A stretch of 64,000 nt of DNA from Halomonas nitroreducens (GCF_003966155.1 NZ_RXNS01000020.1:1-64000); one strand, 5' to 3'. Shown: positions 18,707-28,223, counted from the first letter of the stretch. Made by a program: numbers and translations. The notes: a model not told the origin generated them from the sequence alone.

Positions 18707-19780
18707 ATGTACCTGTTGAAACGAATCAGCACGGCCCTGATACGTGGCATCGCCGACATGGGCTGGGGGTTGCTCGGGCTGTTGCTGATCGCCTACCTGA
18801 TGCTGGCCTATGCCGGCCTGTCGGTCACCGGCGAGCAGGCGCTGGTCGCCTCTCCCACGGGCTTCCTCTACTACATGATCGTGACGGTCTCCACGGTCGG
18901 CTACGGCGATAGCTCGCCGGTGACCCCGGCCGGGCAGCTGATGGTCGCGCTGTTCATCATCCCGGCGGGGATCGGGCTGTTCGCCACCCTGCTGGGCAAG
19001 GCCTCGGCCTCCGTCATCTCCCAGTTCACCAAGCGGCTCTACGGAGAGCAATCGATCATGCAGCAGGATCATATCGTCATCGTCGGCTTCAACGCCTATA
19101 CCGAATCGCTGGTCGCCCAGGTCCGGGAGGAGGCCCGAGAAGGGCAGCTGCTGGCACTCTGCGTGGACGATGCCGCGCCGGCCAAGAACCCCTTCCTGGA
19201 GCAGGGGGTAGAGTACTTCCGGGCCGCCACCCTGAGCGACGAGAGCCTCTACGAGCGGGCCTCGGTCAAGGAGGCCGCCCTGGTGGTGGTCGACGTGGAG
19301 GACGACAGCGAGACCAACCTGGTGTGCATGCACCTGGCGGCCATCGTCGCCGAGCGCTGCATCATCACGGCCTACGTGAAGAATCAGATGGTGGGGCGCC
19401 TGCTCGAGACCCACTGCCCCAAGGTTAACGTGATTCCTTCTCTCCACCAGAAGATGCTGGTGAAGGCCGCCATCGATCCGGGCAGCGAGGAGGTCCTGCG
19501 CCAGCTGGTCGATGTCGACCAGGCGCAGACCCAGTATTCGACCCGGCTCGACGGCGTGACGGGGTCGCTGCGGGTCGACCGGCTGGCCGCTCGGTTACGT
19601 GCGCGCTGTCGCGCTGCCTTGATCGCCATTCGCCAGGCGGGAGAGCTGCATCCGACGCTGAACCCCGACGACGATGTCCAGGTGCACCCCGGGGACGAGG
19701 TCTTCTACATCGCAAGCCGGCGCATCGGCGTGGCGGAGATGGCCGGGCATCTGGCCGGCGAGGAGCCGGACGCGCCCTGA
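18707..19780 (+). CDS. Two-TM potassium channel with RCK (TrkA-type) domains
   Basis: 357-residue inner-membrane K+ channel. TM1 is about 18-40, the pore helix and filter are TVSTVGYGD (about 62-70), and TM2 is about 80-103. A Rossmann-like RCK-N domain (about 118-245) and a TrkA-C-like domain (about 260-350) follow on the cytoplasmic side. The nucleotide loop of RCK-N reads GFNAYTE rather than G-x-G-x-x-G, so NAD(H) binding as in TrkA is doubtful and another ligand may gate it. ATG 18707 is chosen because the channel begins with MYLLKRIS. The next gene converges. Confidence 0.85.
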   Translation: MYLLKRISTALIRGIADMGWGLLGLLLIAYLMLAYAGLSVTGEQALVASPTGFLYYMIVTVSTVGYGDSSPVTPAGQLMVALFIIPAGIGLFATLLGKASASVISQFTKRLYGEQSIMQQDHIVIVGFNAYTESLVAQVREEAREGQLLALCVDDAAPAKNPFLEQGVEYFRAATLSDESLYERASVKEAALVVVDVEDDSETNLVCMHLAAIVAERCIITAYVKNQMVGRLLETHCPKVNVIPSLHQKMLVKAAIDPGSEEVLRQLVDVDQAQTQYSTRLDGVTGSLRVDRLAARLRARCRAALIAIRQAGELHPTLNPDDDVQVHPGDEVFYIASRRIGVAEMAGHLAGEEPDAP

Positions 19781-19802
19781 ACGCGTCCGGCGGTGGGGCA
19801 GG

Positions 19803-19825
19803 GCGCCGGGGCGAGGCCCCGGCGC
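19803..19825. terminator. Hairpin between convergent channel and gabT genes
   Basis: Perfect ten-base arms (GCGCCGGGGC and complement) with a GAG loop, between the stops at 19780 and 19831. It may stop transcription from both sides; no T-tract is present. Confidence 0.5.
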
Positions 19826-19830
19826 GGGGG

Positions 19831-21129
19831 TCAGGCGGTGGCGGCGCTCTTGCTGCCCACCAGCTCCTGGAGGGACTCCTCGATGATCGCCAGGCCTTCC
19901 TCGAGGATCTCGTCCTCGATGGTGACCGGCATCAGGAAGCGAATGGTGTTGCCGTAGAGCCCGCAGGACAGCAGGATCAGGCCCTTCTCGCGGGCCTTCT
20001 TGCACAGGGCGCCGGCCAGGTCCGCATCCGGGGTGTGGTGGGCCTTGTCGGCGACCAGGTCGATGGCGGCCATGGCCCCCATGTTGCGGGCGTTGTCGAC
20101 GCAGGCGAAGTCCTGCTCCCACTTCGCGAAGCGCTGGGCCAGCTTGTCGCCGAGGGCCTGGCTCTTCTCGAGGATGCCTTCCTGCTCGAAGACCTCGAGC
20201 ACCGCCAGGGTGGCGGCACAGGAGACCGGGCTGCCGGTGTAGGTGCCACCCAGCGAGTTGCCGCCGGAGGCGTCCATGTGCTTGTCGGTACCCACCACGG
20301 CGGAGATCGGCATGCCGTCGGCCATGCTCTTGGCCATGGTGATGATGTCCGGTTCCACGCCGCTGTGCTCGATGGCGAACATCTTGCCGGTGCGCCCGAA
20401 GCCGGACTGCACCTCGTCGATGATCATCAGCATGCCGTGCTCGTCGCAGAGCTCGCGGATCGCCTTGAGGAAGCTGGCGGGCGCCGGGTAGAAGCCGCCT
20501 TCGCCGAGCACCGGCTCGAGCACGATCGCCGCGGTGTCGCGGGGGTTGGCGTCGGTCTTCAGGGCCATCTTCAGGCCGCGCAGCGCCTCGTCCTCGCTGA
20601 CCCCGTGGTAGGGCACGGGATAGGGCGCGCGGAAGACATTGCCCGGCATGCTGCCGAAGTCGGTGGCGTAGGGTGCGACCTTGCCGTTCATGGCCATGGT
20701 CATGAAGGTGCGACCGTGGTAACCGCCGTCGAAGCAGATGACGTTGTTCTTGCCGGTGGCCGCGCGGGCGACCTTGACCGCGTTCTCCAGGGCCTCGGCC
20801 CCGGAATTGGCCAGCATCACCTTGGCATGGCCGCGCACCGGGGTGACCTGGCTGAGCTTCTCGGCCACCTTCACGTAGCCCTCATAGGGCATCACGGTCT
20901 GGCAGGTGTGCATCACCTTGTCGAGCTGGTCCTTGACCGCCTGGACCACCTTGGGGTGACGATGGCCGATGTTGAGCACCCCGATGCCGCCGGCGAAGTC
21001 GATGATGCGATTGCCGTCGGCGTCCCAGATCAGGGCATTCTCGGCCCGGTCGGCAAATTGAGTGGCCGGGCTCGCGGCGCCGTTGGCGACGTAGCGCTGC
21101 TTGAGCTCGTTGAGTTGGGCGTTAGTCAT
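19831..21129 (-). CDS. gabT: 4-aminobutyrate aminotransferase
   Basis: 432-residue class-III PLP aminotransferase. The PLP lysine lies in ITMAKSMADG (about residue 269), the cofactor aspartate in IIDEVQSGFGRTG, and the phosphate-binding turn in SGAEALENAVKVAR. ICFDGGYHGRT and NSLGGTYTGSPVSCAA also match GabT closely. It moves the amino group of GABA (often also 5-aminovalerate) to 2-oxoglutarate, giving succinate semialdehyde. It follows gabD by 35 bases on the same strand, so the product is oxidised by the partner enzyme. GGAGG precedes the ATG. Confidence 0.95.
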   Translation of the reverse strand: MTNAQLNELKQRYVANGAASPATQFADRAENALIWDADGNRIIDFAGGIGVLNIGHRHPKVVQAVKDQLDKVMHTCQTVMPYEGYVKVAEKLSQVTPVRGHAKVMLANSGAEALENAVKVARAATGKNNVICFDGGYHGRTFMTMAMNGKVAPYATDFGSMPGNVFRAPYPVPYHGVSEDEALRGLKMALKTDANPRDTAAIVLEPVLGEGGFYPAPASFLKAIRELCDEHGMLMIIDEVQSGFGRTGKMFAIEHSGVEPDIITMAKSMADGMPISAVVGTDKHMDASGGNSLGGTYTGSPVSCAATLAVLEVFEQEGILEKSQALGDKLAQRFAKWEQDFACVDNARNMGAMAAIDLVADKAHHTPDADLAGALCKKAREKGLILLSCGLYGNTIRFLMPVTIEDEILEEGLAIIEESLQELVGSKSAATA

Positions 21130-21164
21130 GAGTTGCCTCCAGTTGGAAAAAGCGTTGCGGGCGA

Positions 21165-22610
21165 TTACAGGCCGCCGACACAGACGTATTTTAGTTCAGT
21201 GTACTCGTCCAGACCGTGGTGCGATCCCTCACGCCCCAGGCCCGATTCCTTGACGCCGCCGAACGGCGCGAGTTCGGTGGACAGGATGCCCTCGTTCACC
21301 GCCACCATGCCATATTCCAGGCCCTCCATGACCCGCCAGATGCGGCGATAGTCGCGGGCATAGAAGTAGGCGGCCAGGCCGAACTCGGTGGCATTGGCCA
21401 TGGCCACGGCATCCTCGTCCCGCTCGAAGCGGAACACCGGCGCCAGCGGGCCGAAGGTCTCCTCGCTGGCGACGCGCATGGTGTCGGTCACCTCGCCGAT
21501 CACGGTGGGCTGGAAGAAGGTTCCGCCCCGGGCATGGGGTTCGCCACCACAGACCAGCCGGCCACCCTTGGCCAGGGCATCGGCGATATGGGCGCGGACC
21601 TTGTCCACCGCCGCCTGGTTGATCAGCGGCCCCTGGACCACGCCCTCGTCGAGGCCGTTGCCCACCTGGAGTTCGGCCGCCCGGGCCGCCAGCTTGTCGA
21701 GGAAGGCCTCGTAGACGCCGGCCTGAACCAGGAGGCGATTGGTGCACACGCAGGTCTGACCGGAGTTGCGGAATTTCGAGGCCACGGCGCCTTCCACCGC
21801 GGCGTCCAGGTCGGCATCATCGAAGACGATGAAGGGCGCATTGCCGCCGAGCTCCATGGAGGCCTTCTTGACGGTGCCGGCACACTGGGTCAGCAGCCGC
21901 TTGCCCACCGCGGTGGAGCCGGTGAAGGAGACCTTGCGCACCCGCGGGTCGGTGGTCAGCACCTCGCCGATCTCGGCGGGACGCGAGGCCGTCACCACAT
22001 TGATGACCCCGGCGGGGAAACCGGCGTCCTCGGCCAGCCTGGCCAGTGCCAGGGCGGTCAGCGGCGTGGCCTCGGCCGGCTTGATCACCACCGGGCAGCC
22101 GGCGGCCAGCGCCGGGGCGCACTTGCGGGTGATCATCGCCAGGGGGAAGTTCCAGGGGGTGATCGCCGCGACCACCCCGATCGGCTCGCGGAACACCAGG
22201 ATGCGCTTGTCCACGCCGTGGCTCGGCAGGGTCTCGCCCGCCATGCGCTTGGCCTCCTCGGCGTAGAACTCGACGAAGCTGGCGCCATAGGCCACCTCGC
22301 CGCGGGACTCGGCCAGGGGCTTGCCCTGCTCGCGGGTCATCAGCCGGGCCAGCTCGTCCTGGTGGGCCATGATGCGCTCGAACCAACCGCGCAGCAGGAC
22401 GGCGCGCTCCTTGGCTGTCCGGCGACGCCAGGCCGGCCAGGCGGCCTCGGCGGCGGCTACGGCCTCCCGGGCATCCTCGGCGCCGAGGTCAGGGACCTCG
22501 GCCAGGACCTCGCCGGTGGCCGGGTCGGTGACAGGGAAGCGGCGCTCGGCGTCGCGCCATTGGCCGGCGACGTAGGCCTTGTCGATCAGCAGCTCGGATT
22601 CGGCGTTCAT
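21165..22610 (-). CDS. gabD: Succinate-semialdehyde dehydrogenase (NAD(P)+)
   Basis: 481-residue aldehyde dehydrogenase. The catalytic cysteine is in NSGQTCVCTNR (first Cys about 287) and the general-base glutamate in ELGGNAPFIVFDDAD (about 253). The cofactor fold has FTGSTAVGKRL and the N-terminal half the TPWNFPLAMITRK segment. Length and motifs match GabD. It makes succinate from succinate semialdehyde, feeding the TCA cycle. First gene of the gabDT operon; the 75 bases upstream are unusually AT-rich for this genome (22636-22672) and probably hold the promoter. No adjacent GabR-type regulator is seen. Confidence 0.95.
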   Translation of the reverse strand: MNAESELLIDKAYVAGQWRDAERRFPVTDPATGEVLAEVPDLGAEDAREAVAAAEAAWPAWRRRTAKERAVLLRGWFERIMAHQDELARLMTREQGKPLAESRGEVAYGASFVEFYAEEAKRMAGETLPSHGVDKRILVFREPIGVVAAITPWNFPLAMITRKCAPALAAGCPVVIKPAEATPLTALALARLAEDAGFPAGVINVVTASRPAEIGEVLTTDPRVRKVSFTGSTAVGKRLLTQCAGTVKKASMELGGNAPFIVFDDADLDAAVEGAVASKFRNSGQTCVCTNRLLVQAGVYEAFLDKLAARAAELQVGNGLDEGVVQGPLINQAAVDKVRAHIADALAKGGRLVCGGEPHARGGTFFQPTVIGEVTDTMRVASEETFGPLAPVFRFERDEDAVAMANATEFGLAAYFYARDYRRIWRVMEGLEYGMVAVNEGILSTELAPFGGVKESGLGREGSHHGLDEYTELKYVCVGGL

Positions 22611-22836
22611 GGGCTCTCCGACTCGGGGTGGTTATGTTGTTTGACGAGTGTGCATTATTTAAAACAAAACGCCAAGCCCGCGCGTGCAACCTTATCGTCC
22701 TGGACTGATCCAGGGCATCGGCGCGAGCGCCTGGATTCCGTTACACTATGTCGCCGAATTATTGTGTGTGGCGCCCGTAGGCCGTCCCGTGGCGCGTGCG
22801 TCCGTTACCCGATCCGGAAGTATGGCGAGGTGAGCC

Positions 22837-25296
22837 TTGGTCGATCCCTTGAATGCCTGGTGGGCCCAGCAGCTGGTGCTGTGTGACTGGGCCTTCGCGC
22901 CCGACCCCCTGACGCTGGAAGCCGAGGTGGCCGTCGCCCGCCTGAAGAGCCTGGGCGTCGTCGATCGCGGTGAACTGGGCTGGCGCCTGCTGGAGGCCCT
23001 GGAGATCGGTGACCCCGACCCGGCGCGGTTGCTCTCGGCGCTGGAGGTCACGGCGCTGGCCGGGGCGGCGGGATGGCTCAGCGAGTCCCGGGCTCGCGAC
23101 TGGGCCCAGTGCCTGGCCGAGGAGATCTGCGCCCATCACCATGAACTGGACGACTGGCTCGCGGCCCTGTGCCGGGCGCGCAGTGTCGAGGGCTGGGTGC
23201 GCGGCGACGACGGCTTCAGCGAGGCCTGCGAGGCCCTGGCGACCCTCGAGCACGAGGGAGAGGGCGTGACCTGGGACCTGCTGCGGGAATGGCTGGTGGT
23301 CAACCGCCGTCCCCTCGTGCTGTGGCCCGAGGCGCCCGAGGAGCAGCCCTGGCGGCTGCGCGCGGCCTTTTCCCCGGTGCTGGAGCTGCCGGCCGGGACC
23401 CTGGACTGGCAGGGGCTGTCGACCTGGCTGGCAGAGGACTGGCGGGTCAGCGGTCGCGACGAGTTGATCCGGGTGCTGTTGTGGCTGGCCGCCCAGGGGG
23501 ACCGGCAGGCCTGGGACCTCGATGCCACTCGCCTGCTGGAGGGCGACGGCCCCCAGCGGCAGGCCTGGCTCGAGGGGCTCGCGCCCCAGGAGGTCGCGGC
23601 AGGCCGCGTGCTGCTCGGGTTCGTGGAGCGTGGCGAGCCCCTGGAGTGGGCCGCCTGGGACTGGCTGCGACTGGTGGACCTGGCCTGGGCCGGTGCCTGT
23701 CAGGGCTGGCTCGACGAGTCGGAGGCCCGTGATTTCGCGGCGCACGGGGCGGATCTGGTAATGCGACGCTACAGCGACTGGTCGGCCCTGGCCCGGGCCT
23801 ACCAGCGTGGTCGCAGTCTCTTCGAGGGCCATGACCGGCTCGGCGACCTTGCCGCCGACTGGGCGCTGCTGTTGCAGTCCCCGGTGAGTCCCTGGAAGCC
23901 CCCCCTGCAGGGCCTGGTCGACGAGGCGATCCTGGAGGCCTCGCGGGCGGCCATGCGCGCCTGGCGCCGGGATCCCCGCCACTGGGTGCTGGCGCTGGCC
24001 GCCGTGCGTGAACCCGAACTGGCAGGGCGCCAGGGCGTCGCTCCGATGCTGCCCTCGGCGCGCCGGGAGGATGCCCGTGGCTATCTCGCCGAGACGCTCG
24101 ACCTGCATGCCGAGGAGGGCGCCGAGGCCCTGGCGCGCTACTGGTTACCGGCCCAGGCCCATCATCTCAACCAGCTGGCTGCGGACGCCGCCCACGGCAT
24201 CCTGCCGCCGGCCCAGACGCCCTTCGGCCACGCTGCTCCGGCCGATCTTGCCGGGCGCGATGCCCTGGGGCGCGGCAGTCGCCACGCCGCAACCATCCAC
24301 ATGGCCGAGAAGTATGCCTTCCACCTGCAGATGGCCATGGACAGCGAGCTGTTCGACGCCCAGCGGCTGTCGGCGCTGGCCACGGCGCTGCATGGCTCGC
24401 TGTGCCGCTTCTACCCGGATGCCCGTCGCCTGCTGTCGGCCTGGGCCCACTGGGAGGCGCTGCTGCCCGAGCCCGACCAGCCCTCGCTGGTCGCGGAGAT
24501 CCGCTGGCACCTGGACGACCCGGGCAGCCTCTTTCACTGGCTGGACTGGCAGCCCGGGGAATGGCAGGAGCCCGGTCCCCGTCCGAACCTGACGCACTTC
24601 ACCGCCATGGCCCTGGTGGGACCGCTCAACAGTGCCGCCTGGAGCCTGCCCCAGCCGGAGAGCGAGCGGGAGTGTGTCTCGATCCGCGAGTGGGTCGACA
24701 GCCACTATGGCCTCCATGGCCCCGCCGAGCTGGGCGATTTCCTCAGCTACCTGCTGGAGGTCGGGGATCGCCAGGAGTACCAGATCAACTACGCTCCCTA
24801 CACCCTGAACCACGGGCGGCTGGCTTCCGAGATCGCCACCCTGGAGTCCGGCGAGTGCGCCGAGGACGAGCGCAATCACCTGCTGCGCCTGCAGCGCGTG
24901 CGCGATGACGAGGACGGCTGCAACGACCTGGACCTGGCCGCCTGGGATCTGGCTCAGGCGGTGGACCTGGCGATTGCCGGTCGTCAGCTGGGCTGGCTCG
25001 GCGAGGGGGAGTTCCTGAAGTGGCTGGAGCGAGCCCACGGCCTGGCCGCCCAGCACTATGGCGGCTGGGCAGAATATGCCCGGGGACTCTACGCCGGCTT
25101 TTCCTTCTTCATGGGCGAGACGGCGGAGCGCGAGGCCTTCCTGGCCGGCTTCCGCCAGGCCCTGGTGAGCTGGCTGGCCGCCGCCCCGCCCCTGGCCGGT
25201 CCCTGGGCGAGCCTCGACTTTCCCGGGGCGCGGCCTCGGCACTGGGCGCCGATGCACGTGGACACCCTGCCCGGGGACGGCCGCCAGCTTCATTGA
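22837..25296 (+). CDS. Large DUF1266-repeat protein
   Basis: 819-residue cytosolic protein, acidic and very rich in tryptophan, alanine and leucine. At least two segments resemble the DUF1266 domain of E. coli YbeR/YbeU: about 272-333 (AWDWLRLVDLAWAG, then WLDESEARDF, then YSDWSALARAYQRGRSLFEG) and about 702-762 (AWDLAQAVDLAIAG, GWLGEGEFLKW, YGGWAEYARGLYAGFSFFMG). Weaker copies may lie at about 66-112 and 505-550. Start is TTG 22837 after GCGAGG; the nearby ATG in frame stops at once. No operon partner: divergent gabD upstream, NlpC/P60 gene 79 bases downstream. Function unknown; HscC-linked chaperone roles of ybe genes are only context in E. coli. Confidence 0.75.
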   Translation: MVDPLNAWWAQQLVLCDWAFAPDPLTLEAEVAVARLKSLGVVDRGELGWRLLEALEIGDPDPARLLSALEVTALAGAAGWLSESRARDWAQCLAEEICAHHHELDDWLAALCRARSVEGWVRGDDGFSEACEALATLEHEGEGVTWDLLREWLVVNRRPLVLWPEAPEEQPWRLRAAFSPVLELPAGTLDWQGLSTWLAEDWRVSGRDELIRVLLWLAAQGDRQAWDLDATRLLEGDGPQRQAWLEGLAPQEVAAGRVLLGFVERGEPLEWAAWDWLRLVDLAWAGACQGWLDESEARDFAAHGADLVMRRYSDWSALARAYQRGRSLFEGHDRLGDLAADWALLLQSPVSPWKPPLQGLVDEAILEASRAAMRAWRRDPRHWVLALAAVREPELAGRQGVAPMLPSARREDARGYLAETLDLHAEEGAEALARYWLPAQAHHLNQLAADAAHGILPPAQTPFGHAAPADLAGRDALGRGSRHAATIHMAEKYAFHLQMAMDSELFDAQRLSALATALHGSLCRFYPDARRLLSAWAHWEALLPEPDQPSLVAEIRWHLDDPGSLFHWLDWQPGEWQEPGPRPNLTHFTAMALVGPLNSAAWSLPQPESERECVSIREWVDSHYGLHGPAELGDFLSYLLEVGDRQEYQINYAPYTLNHGRLASEIATLESGECAEDERNHLLRLQRVRDDEDGCNDLDLAAWDLAQAVDLAIAGRQLGWLGEGEFLKWLERAHGLAAQHYGGWAEYARGLYAGFSFFMGETAEREAFLAGFRQALVSWLAAAPPLAGPWASLDFPGARPRHWAPMHVDTLPGDGRQLH

Positions 25297-25375
25297 GAGG
25301 GCTCGCCAGCGTGCGCCGGGATGGCTATCATGCGGCCCGTGCCTGCCCGGCGGCGGGACCCGAACGCGAGGAAGC

Positions 25376-26026
25376 GTGAAGAGAGGAGTGCAAGCAGGGA
25401 TGCGAGGCCCGAGATCAAGTCGCCACCTCCTGGCGGTGCTGTCACTGGCCCTGCTGGCCGGGTGCGCTGCCTCCGGGGGCGGCCCCGAGCCGGTGGAGGA
25501 CTATTTTGCCCGGGACCTGCCGGGTCTCGACCGCGGGCCACGCATGTCGCCGGTCGACAATCCCATCCTCGCCGCCCGGGGGCTGCGCAACCCGCCCCCG
25601 GCGCTCATCCGGCGTGCCCTGCTGGCCCAGCATCAGCGCTGGCTGGGCACCCCCTACCGGCTGGGCGGCACCACGCGTCGTGGCATCGACTGCTCGGCCC
25701 TGGTCCAGCACGTGTTCGCCGACACCTTCCGCCTGGAGTTGCCCCGCACGACCCTGCAGCAGGTGCACGAGGGCGAGCCGGTGGCCCGCAAGGCGCTGCG
25801 GCCGGGGGACCTGGTATTCTTTCGCCCGCCCGGGGTGAGTCGCCACGTCGGCATCTACGTCGGCGAGGGTCGCTTCCTGCATGCCTCCACCTCGCGGGGC
25901 GTCAAGCTCTCCTCCCTGGAGAACCGCTACTGGCGCCGCCACTTCTGGCAGGCTCGCCGACCGCTGGATACCGTCCGCCTGGCGAGGCGCCTCGAGTCCC
26001 ACGCCCTGCTCAGCGGCGAGGGGTGA
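25376..26026 (+). CDS. NlpC/P60-family cysteine peptidase lipoprotein
   Basis: 216-residue predicted outer-membrane or periplasmic lipoprotein. The lipobox LLAGC ends a hydrophobic signal, then a short linker leads to an NlpC/P60 domain (about 82-205). The catalytic cysteine is in RRGIDCSALVQHVF, the histidine in SRHVGIYVGEGRFLHA, and a third polar residue lies further on (H of FLHAS or the next block). Relatives (NlpC, Spr/MepS) cut peptide cross-links or dipeptides of peptidoglycan. GTG 25376 has a GAGGAAG site; an ATG at 25400 is an alternative and keeps the lipobox. Confidence 0.9.
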   Translation: MKRGVQAGMRGPRSSRHLLAVLSLALLAGCAASGGGPEPVEDYFARDLPGLDRGPRMSPVDNPILAARGLRNPPPALIRRALLAQHQRWLGTPYRLGGTTRRGIDCSALVQHVFADTFRLELPRTTLQQVHEGEPVARKALRPGDLVFFRPPGVSRHVGIYVGEGRFLHASTSRGVKLSSLENRYWRRHFWQARRPLDTVRLARRLESHALLSGEG

Positions 26027-26036
26027 GCCCGGGCCC

Positions 26037-26915
26037 TCAGCGATTGGCCAGCACGAAGTCGACGAAGGCCTGCTCGGCCCGCGACAGGTAGGCCCCCTCG
26101 GCCCAGGCCAGGGACAGGTCGAGCCAGGCCGGGGGGTCGAAGGACACCGCCGCCAGCTCCGGCTCCTCCACCACCCGGCGCAGGAAGGTGGTGATCCCGA
26201 AGCCGCGGCTGACGATCGCCTTGGTCAGCGGGATCAGGTTCGACTCGAAAGCGACGTCAGCCTCGGCGCCGCGCTCCCGGGCCAGGATGTCGACGAACTC
26301 CCGGTGGAAATAGCCGTCCTGGAAGAGCACCAGCGGTTCGGCGAAGAAGGCCTCCGGTGTGACGCTCGTGCGGCCGGCGTAGGCGTGATCCCGGGGCACG
26401 CAGACCACCATTTCCTCCCGTACCAGGTGACGGCGTGTCAGATGGTGGCTGGCTCCGTCGTCGATGACCACACCGAGGTCCAGCTCGCCGGCGGCAATCA
26501 TTTGCTGTAGGCGGCGGGCCCCGGCCTCCACGACAGTCAGGCGAAGGCCGGGGTAGCGTGACTTGAAGCCCATCAGCAGCGGCGGGAAATAGTAGGAACC
26601 GAGCATCGAGGGGATGCCGATGCGCAGATCTCCCTTGACCAGGTCGTGGAGCTCGCGCATTGCCAGGTGGGCGGCCTCGGCCCGCTCGACCACCGCCCGG
26701 GCCTGGTCGACGAAGGCCTCGCCCTCCGGGGTGAGGGCAATGCGGCGCTCGTGGCGCTGGAACAGCGTCAGGCCCAGGCGATGCTCGAGGTTGGCGATGG
26801 TCTGGCTGACCGCGGACTGGGCCACGTGCAACTCGCGGGCGGCCGCGCTGAAGCCGCCCCGGTTCACTACCGCGAGGAAGACGCCGAGGGTCCGCAGGTC
26901 GAAGGGTAGAGTCAT
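26037..26915 (-). CDS. LysR-type regulator, YnfL-like by position
   Basis: 292-residue transcription factor. The N-terminal winged helix is LRTLGVFLAVVNRGGFSAAARELHVAQSAVSQTI in pattern (residues about 7-40), then a dimer helix and a two-lobed effector domain from about 92 (LRIGIPSMLGSYYFPPLL). It diverges from an MFS exporter gene, the arrangement of ynfL/ynfM in E. coli, so it probably controls that exporter and itself. An inverted repeat with the LysR-type spacing of A/T-rich arms spans its start. Effector unknown. Confidence 0.9.
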   Translation of the reverse strand: MTLPFDLRTLGVFLAVVNRGGFSAAARELHVAQSAVSQTIANLEHRLGLTLFQRHERRIALTPEGEAFVDQARAVVERAEAAHLAMRELHDLVKGDLRIGIPSMLGSYYFPPLLMGFKSRYPGLRLTVVEAGARRLQQMIAAGELDLGVVIDDGASHHLTRRHLVREEMVVCVPRDHAYAGRTSVTPEAFFAEPLVLFQDGYFHREFVDILARERGAEADVAFESNLIPLTKAIVSRGFGITTFLRRVVEEPELAAVSFDPPAWLDLSLAWAEGAYLSRAEQAFVDFVLANR

Positions 26916-26961
26916 AAGTCAATCCGATGGTTGTTATCACTATCTTCTGTTTGGCTTATGA
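26912..26961. promoter_or_regulatory. Divergent LysR/MFS control region with imperfect inverted repeat
   Basis: TCATAAGTCAA (26912-26922) and TTGGCTTATGA (26951-26961) match as reverse complements at 10 of 11 places, 28 bases apart. The region is AT-richer than its surroundings and lies between the two divergent starts. It is a plausible site for the LysR protein; the left arm overlaps its own start codon. Confidence 0.35.
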
Positions 26962-27002
26962 TTGTGCGCCGGCGATCATGCGCTTCCAACCCGGAGGTGA
27001 CC

Positions 27003-28214
27003 ATGATCGTTGTCCATAGCCGTTCCTGGTGGCGCGCCACCCTGGCGCTGTGCCTCGGCTCCTTTCTTGTCTTCATTAACCTTTACGTGCCGCAGCCGCT
27101 GCTGCCGTCCCTGCGTGAGGCCCATGGCGTCTCCACCCTGGCGGCCAACCTGGTCATGGCGGTCGCGACCCTGGCCCTGGCGGCGTCCCTGCTGGTCTAC
27201 GGCCCCCTGTCGGATGCCATCGGCCGGGCCGGGATCATGCGCGTGACCCTGCTGCTGGCCGGGGCCCTGTCACTGGGCCTGGCCCTGGCGCCGAGCTTCG
27301 AGGCCCTGCTGGTGCTGCGCGCCGTGCAGGGCTTCGTGCTGGGCGGGCTGCCGGCGGTGGCAATCGCCTGGATGGGTGACGAGTTCGAGCCTCCTGCGCT
27401 GCTCTCGGCGGTGGGCCTCTACATCGGTGCCAACTCCCTGGGGGGCATCAGCGGGCGAGTGATCGGTGGCATGGTCGCGGAGGCGGGCGGCGTCTCGTTG
27501 AGTTTCCTGACGGTCGGCGGGCTGACCCTGGCCGGGGTGGCCCTGTTCTGGCGGCTGTTGCCCCCGGCACGGCATTTCGCCCCACGGCCCTTTCGCCTCG
27601 GCGAGGCCGCCGCGGGCCTGGTCGCTCACCTGCGCAACCCCTGGCTCCGGGGGGCCTACCTGCTCGGCGGGCTGAACTTCCTGGTGTTCATCAACCTGTA
27701 CAGCTACATCGCCTTCCGCCTGGCGGAGGCTCCCTTCGGGCTGGGGGTGCGCTGGCTGGGGCTGCTGTTTCTCACCTACCTGGGGGGCACCCTGGGCTCG
27801 AGCCTCTCGGGCCGGCTATCGCGGCGGCTGTCGCAGCCGGCCTGCATGGCCCTGGGCACGCTGGTACTGCTGGGCGGGACCCTGATGACCCTGTCAGGGT
27901 CGCTGACGGTGATCCTGGCCGGGTTGACGGTCAATGCCTTCGGCTTCTTCCTGTCCCACTCCATGGCCTCCAGCTGGGTGGGGCGCCGGGCGACGCGGGC
28001 GCGCGGCAGCGCCTCGGCCCTCTATCTGGTCTTCTACTACTTGGGCGCGAGCCTCGGTGGGCTCTGGCTCGAGCCGTTCTGGCGCAGCGCCGGCTGGCCA
28101 GGGGTAGTGCTGGGCGCCTGGCTGGTGCTGGGCCTGACGCTGTCGATCGCCCTGCGCCTCTGGCGTCACGAGCGACATGGCGACGAGGGGCTCGCCGGCT
28201 GTACGTCGCAGTGA
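27003..28214 (+). CDS. MFS exporter, YnfM-like
   Basis: 403-residue major facilitator protein, twelve predicted helices. It has YVPQPLLPSLREAHGVS after TM1 and the loop GPLSDAIGRAGIMRVTL between TM2 and TM3, both typical of the YnfM (arabinose efflux-like DHA) branch. GGAGGTGACC precedes ATG 27003. The divergent LysR gene next to it repeats the E. coli ynfL-ynfM layout. Direction is probably export; substrate is not known for the family. Confidence 0.88.
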   Translation: MIVVHSRSWWRATLALCLGSFLVFINLYVPQPLLPSLREAHGVSTLAANLVMAVATLALAASLLVYGPLSDAIGRAGIMRVTLLLAGALSLGLALAPSFEALLVLRAVQGFVLGGLPAVAIAWMGDEFEPPALLSAVGLYIGANSLGGISGRVIGGMVAEAGGVSLSFLTVGGLTLAGVALFWRLLPPARHFAPRPFRLGEAAAGLVAHLRNPWLRGAYLLGGLNFLVFINLYSYIAFRLAEAPFGLGVRWLGLLFLTYLGGTLGSSLSGRLSRRLSQPACMALGTLVLLGGTLMTLSGSLTVILAGLTVNAFGFFLSHSMASSWVGRRATRARGSASALYLVFYYLGASLGGLWLEPFWRSAGWPGVVLGAWLVLGLTLSIALRLWRHERHGDEGLAGCTSQ

Positions 28215-28223
28215 ACGCGGGGC

